Positions 30,831 through 39,246 of a stretch of DNA of 64,000 bases are shown here, one piece after another. The notes beneath the pieces were generated by a model. It searched no databases. It was given only the letters and a program-made list of their open reading frames with translations, and had not been told where the DNA came from. The DNA is from Paracoccus sp. TOH. Its GTDB lineage: Bacteria; Pseudomonadota; Alphaproteobacteria; Rhodobacterales; Rhodobacteraceae. The position numbers and the translations under genes were made by a program. The stretch spans positions 1,386,501 to 1,450,500 of the forward strand of contig NZ_CP098360.1 of NCBI RefSeq assembly GCF_030388245.1, read 5' to 3'. Each line of letters starts with the position of its first letter. Positions within the stretch are counted from its first letter, which is position 1.

Positions 30831-31069
30831 GGCAGCACCTCCTGCGCAAGATCAAGGCGGCCGCCGGCCACACCAAGGGACGACAGGGCAACGCCGATCA
30901 CCTCGGCCACCGCGTCCGCTTCCCGTGTTTTCATACCCTCCATGAGAAGATGAGCCGCGAACAGCAGGTTCGAAACCTGTTGCATATCGTCCCGGGCGTC
31001 AGTGATATGCGCGCTCGCTCTCAGCATGGGCGAGGGATTGATTTTCGTCTCGGGTTGCGCCATGGTCAT
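30827..31069 (-). CDS. Hypothetical phage early protein
   Basis: This 80-residue protein has a DDMQQVSNLLFAAHLLMEGMKTREADAVAEVIGVAL helical core. The start at 31069 is favoured by AAAGGAT; an alternative ATG at 31156 overlaps the repressor stop but would translate an intervening hairpin (31111-31142 area). Function unknown. Confidence 0.55.
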   Translation of the reverse strand: MTMAQPETKINPSPMLRASAHITDARDDMQQVSNLLFAAHLLMEGMKTREADAVAEVIGVALSSLGVAGGRLDLAQEVLP

Positions 31070-31142
31070 GGGCAAGATCCTTTCTGCTATGTTTGGATTT
31101 TCAGAGACCGTCAGGGTGGCCGCCCAGGCGGTCTCGCTCGTT

Positions 31143-31316
31143 TCAGGTTTGGGCATCAGAATCTTCCAGCGCCCGCTGCAGGATCATCACGACATGGGTG
31201 TTGAATGAACGCCCGGCCCTGATCGCCTGGATCTTCACCTCATCGCGCACAGCGCGGGGAAGACGTAGTGACGTCGCAGCCACATCTCCCTCATTTCGCC
31301 GTTGGATCGTGGTCAT
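31143..31316 (-). CDS. Ribbon-helix-helix (Arc/CopG-like) regulator, minus strand
   Basis: This 57-residue protein has the ribbon-helix-helix form: a beta strand in DVAATSLRLPRAVRDEVKIQA and a helix AIRAGRSFNTHVVMILQRAL. Such dimers insert the ribbon in the major groove. GAGGAG precedes the ATG at 31316. It is divergent from a second regulator of the same fold; the 114 bp between them holds repeated operators. It likely controls the early minus-strand genes. Confidence 0.85.
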   Translation of the reverse strand: MTTIQRRNEGDVAATSLRLPRAVRDEVKIQAIRAGRSFNTHVVMILQRALEDSDAQT

Positions 31317-31332
31317 GTGGCTCCTCACAGTG

Positions 31333-31408
31333 TATCGCCTAGTGCGATAGTGCAGTTATCGCCTGATGATATCATTGCGTCAACGCCTATTTATCGCCTA
31401 TTGCGATC
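31333..31408. promoter_or_regulatory. Repeated operator sites between two divergent regulators
   Basis: Two palindromes share TATCGC-N5-GCGAT: 31333-31349 (with CTAGT) and 31392-31408 (with CTATT). A third TATCGC half-site with a weaker mate lies at 31357-31373. They sit between two divergent ribbon-helix-helix genes, as expected for a lysogeny switch. Confidence 0.75.
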
Positions 31409-31430
31409 ATAAGGCATGAAGGAAGCTCAA

Positions 31431-31862
31431 ATGGTGCAAGACTCCCCGAGCCGGAAGATGGATCAGTTCATCGTCCGTCTGCCGGACGGCATGCGCGACC
31501 GGATCAAGGCTGCCGCGGAGACGAACAACCGCAGCATGAATGCCGAGATCGTTGCCGCGCTTGAAGCGGCATATCCGGCCCCGCCTACAGAGAACTTTGC
31601 TATCTGGCTTAGCCTTGAGAAAGAAAGAATAAAAACGGTCCTAGAGGCGGATGAGCTCTGGCATCTAGCTCAAGACGCCAAGGATTCCCCAGACTACTTC
31701 GACATGACTCAGCGCGTGTTTCAAATCCACAAGAAAATTGATGCATTGAGAGATCGTCAAGCAGAGATTCTTGACCCCGAAATGGTGGCATTACTTGAGA
31801 GATTGTACAAAGCTGGCACCCTGGAAAAGCTGATCGAACAAGCATCGCCCATCATAGACTGA
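31431..31862 (+). CDS. Ribbon-helix-helix regulator with C-terminal helical extension
   Basis: This 143-residue protein begins with an Arc-like DNA-binding domain (MDQFIVRLPDGMRDRIKAAAETNNRSMNAEIVAALEAA) and continues with a helical region rich in charged residues, probably for oligomerisation. AAGGAAG precedes the ATG at 31431; an earlier ATG at 31416 has poor spacing. It leads the plus-strand cassette and is a candidate phage repressor. Confidence 0.82.
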   Translation: MVQDSPSRKMDQFIVRLPDGMRDRIKAAAETNNRSMNAEIVAALEAAYPAPPTENFAIWLSLEKERIKTVLEADELWHLAQDAKDSPDYFDMTQRVFQIHKKIDALRDRQAEILDPEMVALLERLYKAGTLEKLIEQASPIID

Positions 31863-31865
31863 GCC

Positions 31866-32090
31866 ATGACTCTGATCCCCAACGAGCGTACGAAGCTGCT
31901 GGCGAACGCGCTGGACCGCGCCTCGACGGCATGCATTGCCGTGGGCTTGATCGGCCCGACCGTTGCGACCACCAACGACGGGAACCCTCTGCACCTGTCC
32001 TGGGTTGCCATCCTGTCGAGCGGCGCTTGGATTCTAGCCGCTGTTGCCCTACATTTGGGGGCGAGGCATGTTCTCGGGAGGCTGAAATGA
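31866..32090 (+). CDS. Small membrane protein of the cargo cassette
   Basis: This 74-residue protein has two hydrophobic segments (around STACIAVGLIGPTVATT and SWVAILSSGAWILAAVALHLGA) and basic ends, so it is probably an inner-membrane hairpin. It starts three bases after the regulator gene's stop and overlaps the next gene as ATGA. It is carried opposite to phage genes, as moron genes are; the function is unknown. Confidence 0.7.
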   Translation: MTLIPNERTKLLANALDRASTACIAVGLIGPTVATTNDGNPLHLSWVAILSSGAWILAAVALHLGARHVLGRLK

Positions 32091-32209
32091 ACGGCGCTGC
32101 CATCTTCTTCTTCTTCGGCCTGCCCGCGCTGATCGCTGCGGCGGGTTGGGGTGCCGTGCTGCTGAACGACTGGAACGAGCGCCGGCGGGCGCATCATCCG
32201 GCCGAGTAA
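32087..32209 (+). CDS. 40-residue single-span membrane peptide
   Basis: MNGAAIFFFFGLPALIAAAG begins a single membrane helix, followed by DWNERRRAHH, so the C-terminus is probably cytoplasmic. Its ATG overlaps the previous stop, and GGGAGG precedes it. Likely coexpressed with the 74-residue protein. Confidence 0.65.
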   Translation: MNGAAIFFFFGLPALIAAAGWGAVLLNDWNERRRAHHPAE

Positions 32210-32270
32210 ATCGCCCGCCAGGCCCTTGAAATTGAACAGATACAATTCCTAGCTGTGATCAAGGCGGGCA

Positions 32271-32522
32271 ATGTTGCTCGCTTTGTCAGAGATGGAGAGG
32301 AAATTGGCGGATAAAACCGTTGCGGTTAAAGAAGAAAACGTCGCAAAAGTTGCATACGACATGGCAAGGGACCTTTGGTTGAACGAGTATCAGGAAGTGC
32401 CAAAGGCCTCGGACTCCACCTTTATTGGACTCGTTGCTGCATGCGCCGGCGCACTCAAGGCGCATACCAGTCCCTACGAAAGCTTGGTCAATTACATCGC
32501 CAAGAACTTCCCCAAGAACTGA
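32271..32522 (+). CDS. Hypothetical protein of low-GC composition
   Basis: This 83-residue soluble protein has a helical pattern (EMERKLADKTVAVKEENVAKVAYDMARDLWLNEY). Its DNA is clearly less GC-rich than surrounding genes, pointing to recent acquisition. AAGG precedes the ATG at 32271. I recognise no family. Confidence 0.6.
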   Translation: MLLALSEMERKLADKTVAVKEENVAKVAYDMARDLWLNEYQEVPKASDSTFIGLVAACAGALKAHTSPYESLVNYIAKNFPKN

Positions 32523-32562
32523 CCTTTTTACATATCTCCAAGAGGGGCGCGCCCTGCGCCTC

Positions 32563-33084
32563 TCACCCGAACATCGCGTCGAACCGCGGGGCCGTCAGCT
32601 TGCGGACGCGTAGGCCGGGGGCTCTGCCGGCATCATAGTTGAACCTGCTGAAACACGACTGCGAACAGAACTGCCCGCGTTTTCCCCACCGATTCCGGAA
32701 GATCTTGCCGCAGCCCCGGCAGGGGATCATCTGGCGCGCCCGCTTGGCCGCGTTCTTGCAAGCCCGGCTGCAATGCACCTGGTCTGCCCGCAGCGGAGAA
32801 AACAGCGCTTGGCAATGCGGGCAGACCTTTCCATTCGTGAGCCGCCGCCGATCCCGCCGGCTTCTGTCCCGGCAGGCGACGCTGCAAAACAGCGCGCTCG
32901 CTTTCATGGCAACGGGGATCAGTCCCGCACAGAAGGTGCAGGAACGGGCGGCCCGCTCCTCCTCGCGCGCCTGCCGTTCCATTTGTCGGTAATGAGCATT
33001 GTAGCAGGATCTGCTGCACCACCCCCGCCGCGCTGTCGAGCCCGCCGGCAAAGGCTTTCCGCAGCCTTCGCACCGCGCCGTCAG
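32563..33084 (-). CDS. Multi-zinc-finger phage protein with four CxxC...CxxxC modules
   Basis: This frame has four modules, each CxxC, about 14-16 residues, then CxxxC: starting CEGCGKPLPAG, CTFCAGLIPV, CPHCQALFSP and CRGCGKIFRN. Each could bind one zinc in a treble-clef or MYM-like finger. I propose a CTG start at 33084 overlapping the upstream stop (CTGA), giving 173 residues, because no ATG in frame fits the overlap; longer versions would overlap the upstream gene heavily. It is the last gene before the plus-strand cassette. Nucleic-acid binding is likely; role unknown. Confidence 0.6.
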   Translation of the reverse strand: MTARCEGCGKPLPAGSTARRGWCSRSCYNAHYRQMERQAREEERAARSCTFCAGLIPVAMKASALFCSVACRDRSRRDRRRLTNGKVCPHCQALFSPLRADQVHCSRACKNAAKRARQMIPCRGCGKIFRNRWGKRGQFCSQSCFSRFNYDAGRAPGLRVRKLTAPRFDAMFG

Positions 33085-33599
33085 ATCGAGCGGACCGCCA
33101 TCATCACGGCCAGATCCTCGCCCGCAGCCTTCAGCCGGCCGAGGCGGTGCGCATGGTTTGACTGGCAGAGCTTCCCGCAGAACTTGAAATGCCCCTCGGG
33201 CAAGGGCGCGTGACAGCGGATGCAGCGGGTCCGCTCGATCAGGGTTCCGCCTTCGATTGTCCATTCCGGTTGTCCTTCGTTCCAGTCCGGGCGCAGCCGC
33301 GCGCCCGCAGCCCGCAAGGCATCGTCGAGAAGATCGCGGGCCAGCAGATCGGCCGTGAGCCAGCCCCAGCCCTGAAGACAAAGATCTGCCCTAACGCCAG
33401 CCCGCAAAGGGCCTTCCATTCCCCAGAGCGAGCCTGTCACGCCCTCCTCGAAAGCGAGCCGAATGACGCGCGCCAGTTCTTTGGTCAGTGCGCTTGCGTG
33501 ACCCGGCCCGAGGCGGCCGCGCCGGGCATCGCGTTCCTGCCGCGCCTGCTTGCGCTTGCTGGCCTCGGTCTCCGCAAAATCCGAATGCCGCACCTTCAC
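33081..33599 (-). CDS. Hypothetical phage protein with one C-terminal zinc finger
   Basis: This 172-residue protein begins at GTG 33599, overlapping the previous stop by GTGA. It has a charged N-terminal coil, a middle helical domain (ALTKELARVIRLAFEEGVTGSLWGMEG), and a C-terminal CIRCHAPLPEGHFKFCGKLC finger like those in the next gene. Possibly a DNA-packaging or host-takeover factor; no family is certain. Confidence 0.6.
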   Translation of the reverse strand: MKVRHSDFAETEASKRKQARQERDARRGRLGPGHASALTKELARVIRLAFEEGVTGSLWGMEGPLRAGVRADLCLQGWGWLTADLLARDLLDDALRAAGARLRPDWNEGQPEWTIEGGTLIERTRCIRCHAPLPEGHFKFCGKLCQSNHAHRLGRLKAAGEDLAVMMAVRSI

Positions 33600-33952
33600 C
33601 CCATCACCGCGTCGAGGAGCGCCGCGCTGATCGGGTGCGCCGAAACCGGAGGCAACGCCTTGACGCCCTCGGGCGCCCGCGCCTTGGCATAGGCTTGGTC
33701 GAGCCAGGCCTGATCCATCGCCAGCAGGATATTGACGTGATGCGGGGCGAGCGGCAGGCGGTGCAGCTGGCACCACGCGGCAATCTCGCTGGGCTGGATC
33801 GAATTCGGCCCGGCTGGGTGATAGGTTCGCGTGGCGGATAGGCCCTGAAAGGCGTTCCACAGCAGCAGACCAGCCTCGGGGGGACAGCCTCTCTTGCCGC
33901 GCAGGGCGGCTACCACGGCGGCGCACAGGCGCTTTTTCAGACGTTCAGTCAT
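33596..33952 (-). CDS. Phage protein next to tape measure, possible tail-assembly chaperone
   Basis: This 118-residue protein has the helical pattern of small proteins beside tape-measure genes: SIQPSEIAAWCQLHRLPLAPHHVNILLAMDQAWL, resembling tail-assembly chaperones with a P-S-E-I and M-D-x-x-W/Y-L motif. Such proteins usually precede the tape measure; here it follows. It overlaps both neighbours by 1-4 bases. Confidence 0.55.
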   Translation of the reverse strand: MTERLKKRLCAAVVAALRGKRGCPPEAGLLLWNAFQGLSATRTYHPAGPNSIQPSEIAAWCQLHRLPLAPHHVNILLAMDQAWLDQAYAKARAPEGVKALPPVSAHPISAALLDAVMG

Positions 33953-36411
33953 CAGCGCTTCCTCGGGTTGCGTTGATACTGCTGGATGCGGCCAGGGATC
34001 GAGGCGCTGACAGTCTTGCCCATGGCCTGCGCAGCCGCGCCGGCGCGCTCATCCACAAAGGCGGTCAGGTTGCCGCTGTTCGGGTCCACCCCGACCGTGA
34101 CATGCACCGCCTGCGGTCCCGAGGATGCGCTCGGCACCTGCTGCCCCTTGTGGTGGTCAGTGATGGTCTCGCGCGGGTGGACCATGGCGAGCCGGCCGCC
34201 CTTGCCGTCAAGCCCGCCGGTGCGCGGCCCGTCGCCGGTATAGCCGCCGCTGTCGAAGGACAGCATGCTGCCCAAACCCTGGAAGAACCCCGTGTTGCCC
34301 GTGAATGCATCCAGAAGTCCCATGACGCCCTTGAGGAGCTGGACCTTACCGATCTCGGCCAGCATCTGGGCAAAAGCCTCCTTGCCCGACATCGAACCGT
34401 CGATGATCGCGCCGAACATGTCCTGCAAGGCGTCCCTGCCGCGCTGCGAATGGTCCTGAATGGTTTGCAGCTTCTCTGCGGCATCCTCTGCATTGAGGCC
34501 GGCCGTGACATAGGCCTGCGCCAGCTTGTCGATTTCGGCTTCCAGTTGGGGCGTGATCGCCTTGCCCTCCTGCTGTGCCGCGTGCAGAAGCTCGGCCTTC
34601 TTGCGGGCGAATTCGAGGGCGTCGCCATAGTCCTTGCCGCTGGTGGCGACAGCCGCCATGACCAGCGCCTCAGCCTCAAGCGCGGCGGTCTGTTCCCGGA
34701 TCTGTTCCGCGCCGCGCGTGAACTCGTCCTGCCGGCCGGCGCCGCCCCGGCCACGCTTCGACTTGGAGGAACCACCGCCCTTGCCCGTCGATGCCCGCGC
34801 CGCATCGCCGGCAAGCGAGGCCTCCGCAAAGCCGCGCACCTGGTCGTCGGACAGCACCGCGCCGGCATCCTTGGCGCGCTTGCGCACCTCGGCCATCTCG
34901 CGTTCCAGCGCGATCTGTTCCCTGGTCGCAGTATTGCGCGCGGTCTCGGATGCGGTGAAACGGTCGTTGGCCTCGGCCAGGGCCGTGGCGCTGTCCATCG
35001 AGGCCTTTTCCGCCGCCTGGCGCTGGCGCATGGCATCGAGGTTCGCCTTGTCGGCCGAGGTGCCGGCCGCAGCGGCCAAGGCGCCCTTGAGACTGTTCGC
35101 CAGCGAAATCACCCCGGCGATGGTGCCGCCGAGACTGCCCAGCTGGCCGATGACCGCCGCGAAGGAAATGCCGTCGATCTCCCCGAGGCCCTGCACCGCA
35201 CTGTCGGCGCGGTCGCGCACGTCCACCAGCTTGGCGGTAAAGTCTTCGGCGCTGGTTTCGCCGTTCTGGAACTCGGCCACGGCGCGCTGCATCTCATCGG
35301 CCAGCGACTGCAAGGCATCGGCCGCGCCGGTCTCACCCATCATGCGCAGCTGCGCCGCCGTTTCCAGCAGCACCGGCACCGTCATGCCGGCCGCATCGGC
35401 CAGGCCGTCATACTGCGCGTTCAGCCCTTGCAGGGAACCGGCCAGTTCCTCGGCCGCAGCCATGTTCTGTTCAAGGGTCTCATAGCCTTCATCGCCGATG
35501 AGCTGCCGGCCCCGGCCCTCGTTCGGGAACAGCGCATCGAGATGCGCCTCGAAATCCGCAAGCACCCCGAGCGAGGTGGCGACATCGACAACCACCTGCT
35601 TGAAGAAATTGCCGGCCGAGGTCTGCAACTTGCGGAAGCGCCGATCCAGATCCTGCGCCTTGGCGATCATCTCGTCATCGAGGACGGCGCCGGCTTCGTG
35701 GGCGCGGGCGATGGTGTCGCGCAAGGCGTTCTCGCCCTGCCCCAGCAGTTGCACGAACTGCTCGCCGCCGGTGCCGCCGAACAGCTCATCAGCGATGCGG
35801 ATCTGCGCCGCCTTGTCCATGCCTTCCAGGCGCTGCATGATTTCCAGCATCAGCGCCGAGGGGTCTTTCAGCTTCTTCTTCAGATCCTCGGCCCGATAGC
35901 CCAGCCGGCCGAAGGCCTCGGCCGCCGGCCCGGCCCCCGTGCTGATCAACTCGTCGGCCCGCAGCGACAGTTCCTTGAACCCATCGACCAGCGCATCGAT
36001 GCTGATCCGGTTCGAGTCAGCCACGAACTTCCATTCCTGGAAGGCCTGCATCGAAAGGCCGGCGCGTTTGGCCTCGTCCCCGATCTCGGCAATGCCGGCC
36101 ACCACCTGGCGCGAGCTGCTGATCAGCTCAGTCATGCCCCCGATTGCCACGCCACCAAGGAAGCCGCCGGCCAGTGCCTTACCCATGGAGCCGATGCTGC
36201 CGGTCACGCTGGCGACCGACTGGCGCACACTGCTGGCGGATCGCGCCATGTCCTGTTCCATCTGCCGGGTGGCCGAGCGCGAGCCGCGCCGCAGGCCCTG
36301 ATAGGTCCGAGTGCCGGTGCCTTCGGCCTGCCGCATCCGCTTCTCGAAATCTGAAATCCGGGCTTCCAGCATCACCACAAGGCGTTCGTCCGCCCCCACG
36401 CTCGCGTTCAT
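33952..36411 (-). CDS. Phage tail tape measure protein
   Basis: This 819-residue protein sets tail length. It has an N-terminal coiled-coil (LEARISDFEKRMRQAEG), a membrane-like GKALAGGFLGGVAIGGM segment, long alpha-helical regions, and a C-terminal AFAQMLAEIGKVQLLKGVMGLL followed by SFDSGGYTGDGPRTGG and VHPRETI, as in lambda-like tape measures. Its presence suggests a siphovirus-type tail of roughly 120 nm at 0.15 nm per residue. No tip proteins follow. Confidence 0.9.
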   Translation of the reverse strand: MNASVGADERLVVMLEARISDFEKRMRQAEGTGTRTYQGLRRGSRSATRQMEQDMARSASSVRQSVASVTGSIGSMGKALAGGFLGGVAIGGMTELISSSRQVVAGIAEIGDEAKRAGLSMQAFQEWKFVADSNRISIDALVDGFKELSLRADELISTGAGPAAEAFGRLGYRAEDLKKKLKDPSALMLEIMQRLEGMDKAAQIRIADELFGGTGGEQFVQLLGQGENALRDTIARAHEAGAVLDDEMIAKAQDLDRRFRKLQTSAGNFFKQVVVDVATSLGVLADFEAHLDALFPNEGRGRQLIGDEGYETLEQNMAAAEELAGSLQGLNAQYDGLADAAGMTVPVLLETAAQLRMMGETGAADALQSLADEMQRAVAEFQNGETSAEDFTAKLVDVRDRADSAVQGLGEIDGISFAAVIGQLGSLGGTIAGVISLANSLKGALAAAAGTSADKANLDAMRQRQAAEKASMDSATALAEANDRFTASETARNTATREQIALEREMAEVRKRAKDAGAVLSDDQVRGFAEASLAGDAARASTGKGGGSSKSKRGRGGAGRQDEFTRGAEQIREQTAALEAEALVMAAVATSGKDYGDALEFARKKAELLHAAQQEGKAITPQLEAEIDKLAQAYVTAGLNAEDAAEKLQTIQDHSQRGRDALQDMFGAIIDGSMSGKEAFAQMLAEIGKVQLLKGVMGLLDAFTGNTGFFQGLGSMLSFDSGGYTGDGPRTGGLDGKGGRLAMVHPRETITDHHKGQQVPSASSGPQAVHVTVGVDPNSGNLTAFVDERAGAAAQAMGKTVSASIPGRIQQYQRNPRKR

Positions 36412-36420
36412 TGCGGCCCC

Positions 36421-38025
36421 CTATGCCATCCACATGTCTTCGGTGAACCAGCTCGCGGCGCTGGTGAATTGCTCCTCGCCCGCCGCCGCTCGGGCCACGG
36501 CCATGGCCGCCGCGACGGCGCCATCGATCTTGTTGCCGGACTTGCCCTTGTGGAACATGCGGTTGCCGGCCTTGTCGGTCTCGACCTGAATGTTCGAGAA
36601 GTTCCAGCGAAGAACCGGGTGCCCGCCATGCGCCAGCCCGCCCGACAGGATGGCGCGTTCCAGTTCCTTCACTGCCGGCGCCATGCTGACCCAGCCTTGC
36701 CGGAACTCGACCGCCGGCAAGCCGTCCTCGTTCAGGCTCGCCATCATCGACCGGCCGAATGTCGGGTCGAAAGCCGATTCCTTGACGTTGAACCGGGCAT
36801 AGAGCTCGCGGATATGATCTTCGACCATGCGCAGATCGACGGTATTGCCCGGCGTCGGGATGATGAAGCTATCCTCTGCCCATTGCAGGTAATCGACACC
36901 GTGCAGCTCGCCCCGGGCCCGCAGGTTGTCCTCTGGGCAGAAGAACCACGGCCATACCTGATAGCCATTGCCGTCGCGCCAGGCGGCGACAACCACAGTC
37001 AGATCCTCGTTCTTGGAAAGGTCGACCCCGAGCCAGCAAGGCGCCTGGGTGATTTCCATCTCCTCCAGATCGACCTCGCGCGCGCCGGCATCGTAAACCT
37101 GCATCTCGACAAAGGGCGAGGTGGACTGGTCGAGCCAGCGGTTCAGGTTGAATTGCAGGAAGCTGTCGCGGTCGAAAGGCGAATGCAGGGCCTTCCTGGC
37201 CTTGTCCCGATAGGCGTCGATGTCGGGGTAGCCATGCGGCAGGCCGGGATTGACCGCGAACCAGAGATCCTCGTCCTGCCAATCGTCCTCGGGCTCGGCC
37301 ATGAAGATCACCGGCAGGGTGGCCGGGTCGTCGATCTCGCCCTTCTGCACCTTCATGGCATATTCGACGGTCTTCCAGGCGAGGTTCTCCTGGCCGCGCC
37401 CCGAGGTGCTGGCGACGATCATCAGGGTTCCGGGCACCTTGACCAGCGCCGAATCCAGCGCCTCCCACTGCTTCAGGCCCGGCCGGCCTTCCCAGGCGTG
37501 AAGTTCGTCGGCGATGACCACGTTCGGGGTCTTGCCGTGCTGGGTCTTGCCATCCGAGGCGATGGCGACATAGCGCGTCCCGGCCTTCTGGCAGGAAATG
37601 CGCGAGACATATTCCCGGACCTGCAAATGCTTCTCCAGGCGCTTGTCGTTGTTGATGATCAACGCGGCCTCGTTGAACAGTTCCATCGCCTGTTCATGAG
37701 CCGATGCCGCCGAGATGGTCAGCCCGCCCGCCTCGCGCTCGGTGCCCAGCAGGTGCAGAAGCGTCATCGCCGCACACAGCGAGGTCTTGCGGTTGCCGCG
37801 CGGCAGCAGAAGCACCACCCGCCGCACCACGCGGGTGCCATCGGGATGGCGTGGGCCATAGATGCGACGAATGATCCGTTCCTGCCACGGATCGAGCTGA
37901 AAGGCCCGGCCCGGAAGCTTACTTTTCGGGTGCTTGAGCATCCGCAGCCATTTCACCGCGGCCTCGCCCCGGCCCATGGGATCAGGGATTTCATCGTCGT
38001 TGTCGATCCAGGACGGTCGCAGCAT
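36421..38025 (-). CDS. terL: Terminase large subunit
   Basis: This 534-residue motor-nuclease packages DNA. The ATPase has a Walker A-like LPRGNRKT (residues 74-81) in which Arg replaces the usual Gly before Lys, and a Walker B VVIADELHAW (169-178) with the catalytic glutamate. The RNase H-like nuclease starts at GVDLSKNEDLTVV. Its start overlaps terS by one base. It sits between connectors and tape measure rather than at the start of the head block. Confidence 0.93.
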   Translation of the reverse strand: MLRPSWIDNDDEIPDPMGRGEAAVKWLRMLKHPKSKLPGRAFQLDPWQERIIRRIYGPRHPDGTRVVRRVVLLLPRGNRKTSLCAAMTLLHLLGTEREAGGLTISAASAHEQAMELFNEAALIINNDKRLEKHLQVREYVSRISCQKAGTRYVAIASDGKTQHGKTPNVVIADELHAWEGRPGLKQWEALDSALVKVPGTLMIVASTSGRGQENLAWKTVEYAMKVQKGEIDDPATLPVIFMAEPEDDWQDEDLWFAVNPGLPHGYPDIDAYRDKARKALHSPFDRDSFLQFNLNRWLDQSTSPFVEMQVYDAGAREVDLEEMEITQAPCWLGVDLSKNEDLTVVVAAWRDGNGYQVWPWFFCPEDNLRARGELHGVDYLQWAEDSFIIPTPGNTVDLRMVEDHIRELYARFNVKESAFDPTFGRSMMASLNEDGLPAVEFRQGWVSMAPAVKELERAILSGGLAHGGHPVLRWNFSNIQVETDKAGNRMFHKGKSGNKIDGAVAAAMAVARAAAGEEQFTSAASWFTEDMWMA

Positions 38026-38459
38026 CAGCCCAGCAACCCCGCAGAGAACAGATCATCGTTGCCCTCGCTGTCCTCGACCATCGGACGCGAGCGCGAGACC
38101 GGGGTGCAGCCGAGCTCGGCCGCCAGAAGCCTGGCGCGGGTCATGGCGTCGGACTGAATGGAGACAGCCGGGTTCTTGCGGATGCCGATCAGTAGCGAAT
38201 TGCCATCCTTGTCCAGCTTGTAGACCTTCTGGACGTGGCCGAGCTTGCGGATTTCCCGCTCCATCTCGCGCACCGTGCCCTGCGCCACGCAATAGTTCTC
38301 GAAGGTGCCGAGGTCCGCCTCGGTCAGGATGCGGCGCTGCGCCAGCATCGGCAGGATGCGCCGCCATTCCTCCTTGGCATCCTCGGAAAACCACTCTGGC
38401 GCCGGCATGTCCTCCAGCGCGTCCAGGTCGGTCTTGATGTTCGGCTTTGCGCCCCTCAT
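38025..38459 (-). CDS. terS: Terminase small subunit, P27 family
   Basis: This 144-residue protein has PAPEWFSEDAKEEWRRILPML, RRILTEADLGTFENYC and GNSLLIGIRKNPAVSIQSDA, the P27-like small terminase pattern. It binds the packaging site and regulates the large subunit. Its ATG overlaps the previous stop (ATGA), and its stop overlaps terL (TGATG). Confidence 0.87.
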   Translation of the reverse strand: MRGAKPNIKTDLDALEDMPAPEWFSEDAKEEWRRILPMLAQRRILTEADLGTFENYCVAQGTVREMEREIRKLGHVQKVYKLDKDGNSLLIGIRKNPAVSIQSDAMTRARLLAAELGCTPVSRSRPMVEDSEGNDDLFSAGLLG

Positions 38460-38776
38460 CTGTCGATCCTCATGCATTCGAGGTCCAAGCCCTTGCGCCG
38501 GCCGATAGGCTCGACCCGCGTGATCTCGAACAGCTGGTTGTTCCATGCCAGCCGATCCGAGACCTTCACCTGGTCGCTGAACCGCACCCGGAAAACGACC
38601 GTCAGTTCCACCCTCGCGCCGTCCGGGCCGGGACGGTCCACCAGCCCTTGGGAAACACGCTCGGCCCGCAGCGTGGCGACCTCGTAGGGATCGCCCGCCA
38701 CTGGGGTGCCGGCATCGTTCACCGAGAAGCCGCGCCGCTCGATCACCACGATCTCGACCAGCCGACCGGACTTCAT
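38456..38776 (-). CDS. Phage head-tail joining (head closure) protein
   Basis: This 106-residue beta-rich protein begins MKSGRLVEIVVIERRGFSVNDAG and ends with LAWNNQLFEITRVEPIGRRKGLDLECMRI, matching the Phage_H_T_join / SPP1 gp16-like family that plugs the connector. It overlaps both neighbours by four bases. Confidence 0.83.
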   Translation of the reverse strand: MKSGRLVEIVVIERRGFSVNDAGTPVAGDPYEVATLRAERVSQGLVDRPGPDGARVELTVVFRVRFSDQVKVSDRLAWNNQLFEITRVEPIGRRKGLDLECMRIDR

Positions 38777-39246
38777 GACAGCACCTCGCAAACCAGGGCC
38801 TCGACCACGACGACGCCATGGGCGAACTCGCCGTTGGGATCGCGCAGGAAGCGCATCGAGGACACGCGCGCGTCGGCGCAGTGATAGGGCGCGGCAAGGA
38901 CCAGGCGGCCGGCGTGAACGGCGCGGCGCAGCTCGCCGGCGATGGTCTTGACGCCCTCCAGCGAGATTTCCTTCTTCCAGACATGCAGGCTGTGATAGAT
39001 GCGCGTATGCGCACGCCGCAGGCTGGTGCCGGCATCGACGGCCTGGCTGTCGCCCAGGATGATCGCCGGCTGTTCCGGGGCGCGCGACACATCGGTGGAC
39101 CCGTAGTTCACCGGCAAAGGCCCGGCCGGGAAAAGGTCCGCCAGCGCCACATGGGTGTCGATGATCCTGTTCGGCCGAACCCCCAGCGCGGCCCAGGTGG
39201 TCAGGCGCGCCCGCAGCCCCTTTTGCAATTCCAGATCCGCGCTCAT
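38773..39246 (-). CDS. DUF3168 tail completion protein
   Basis: This 157-residue protein has the DUF3168 / tail terminator-like pattern: ELQKGLRARLTTW, RIIDTHVALADLFPAG, and ITLGDS-like IILGDSQAVDAGTS, RIYHSLHVWKKE. Such proteins cap the tail for joining. It overlaps neighbours by four bases. Confidence 0.82.
   Translation of the reverse strand: MSADLELQKGLRARLTTWAALGVRPNRIIDTHVALADLFPAGPLPVNYGSTDVSRAPEQPAIILGDSQAVDAGTSLRRAHTRIYHSLHVWKKEISLEGVKTIAGELRRAVHAGRLVLAAPYHCADARVSSMRFLRDPNGEFAHGVVVVEALVCEVLS

Noticed and set aside
33264..33381. Longer start for the multi-zinc-finger gene
   Set aside because: An ATG-started version from 33264 would overlap the upstream gene by about 180 bp, while all neighbours overlap by 1-4 bases.
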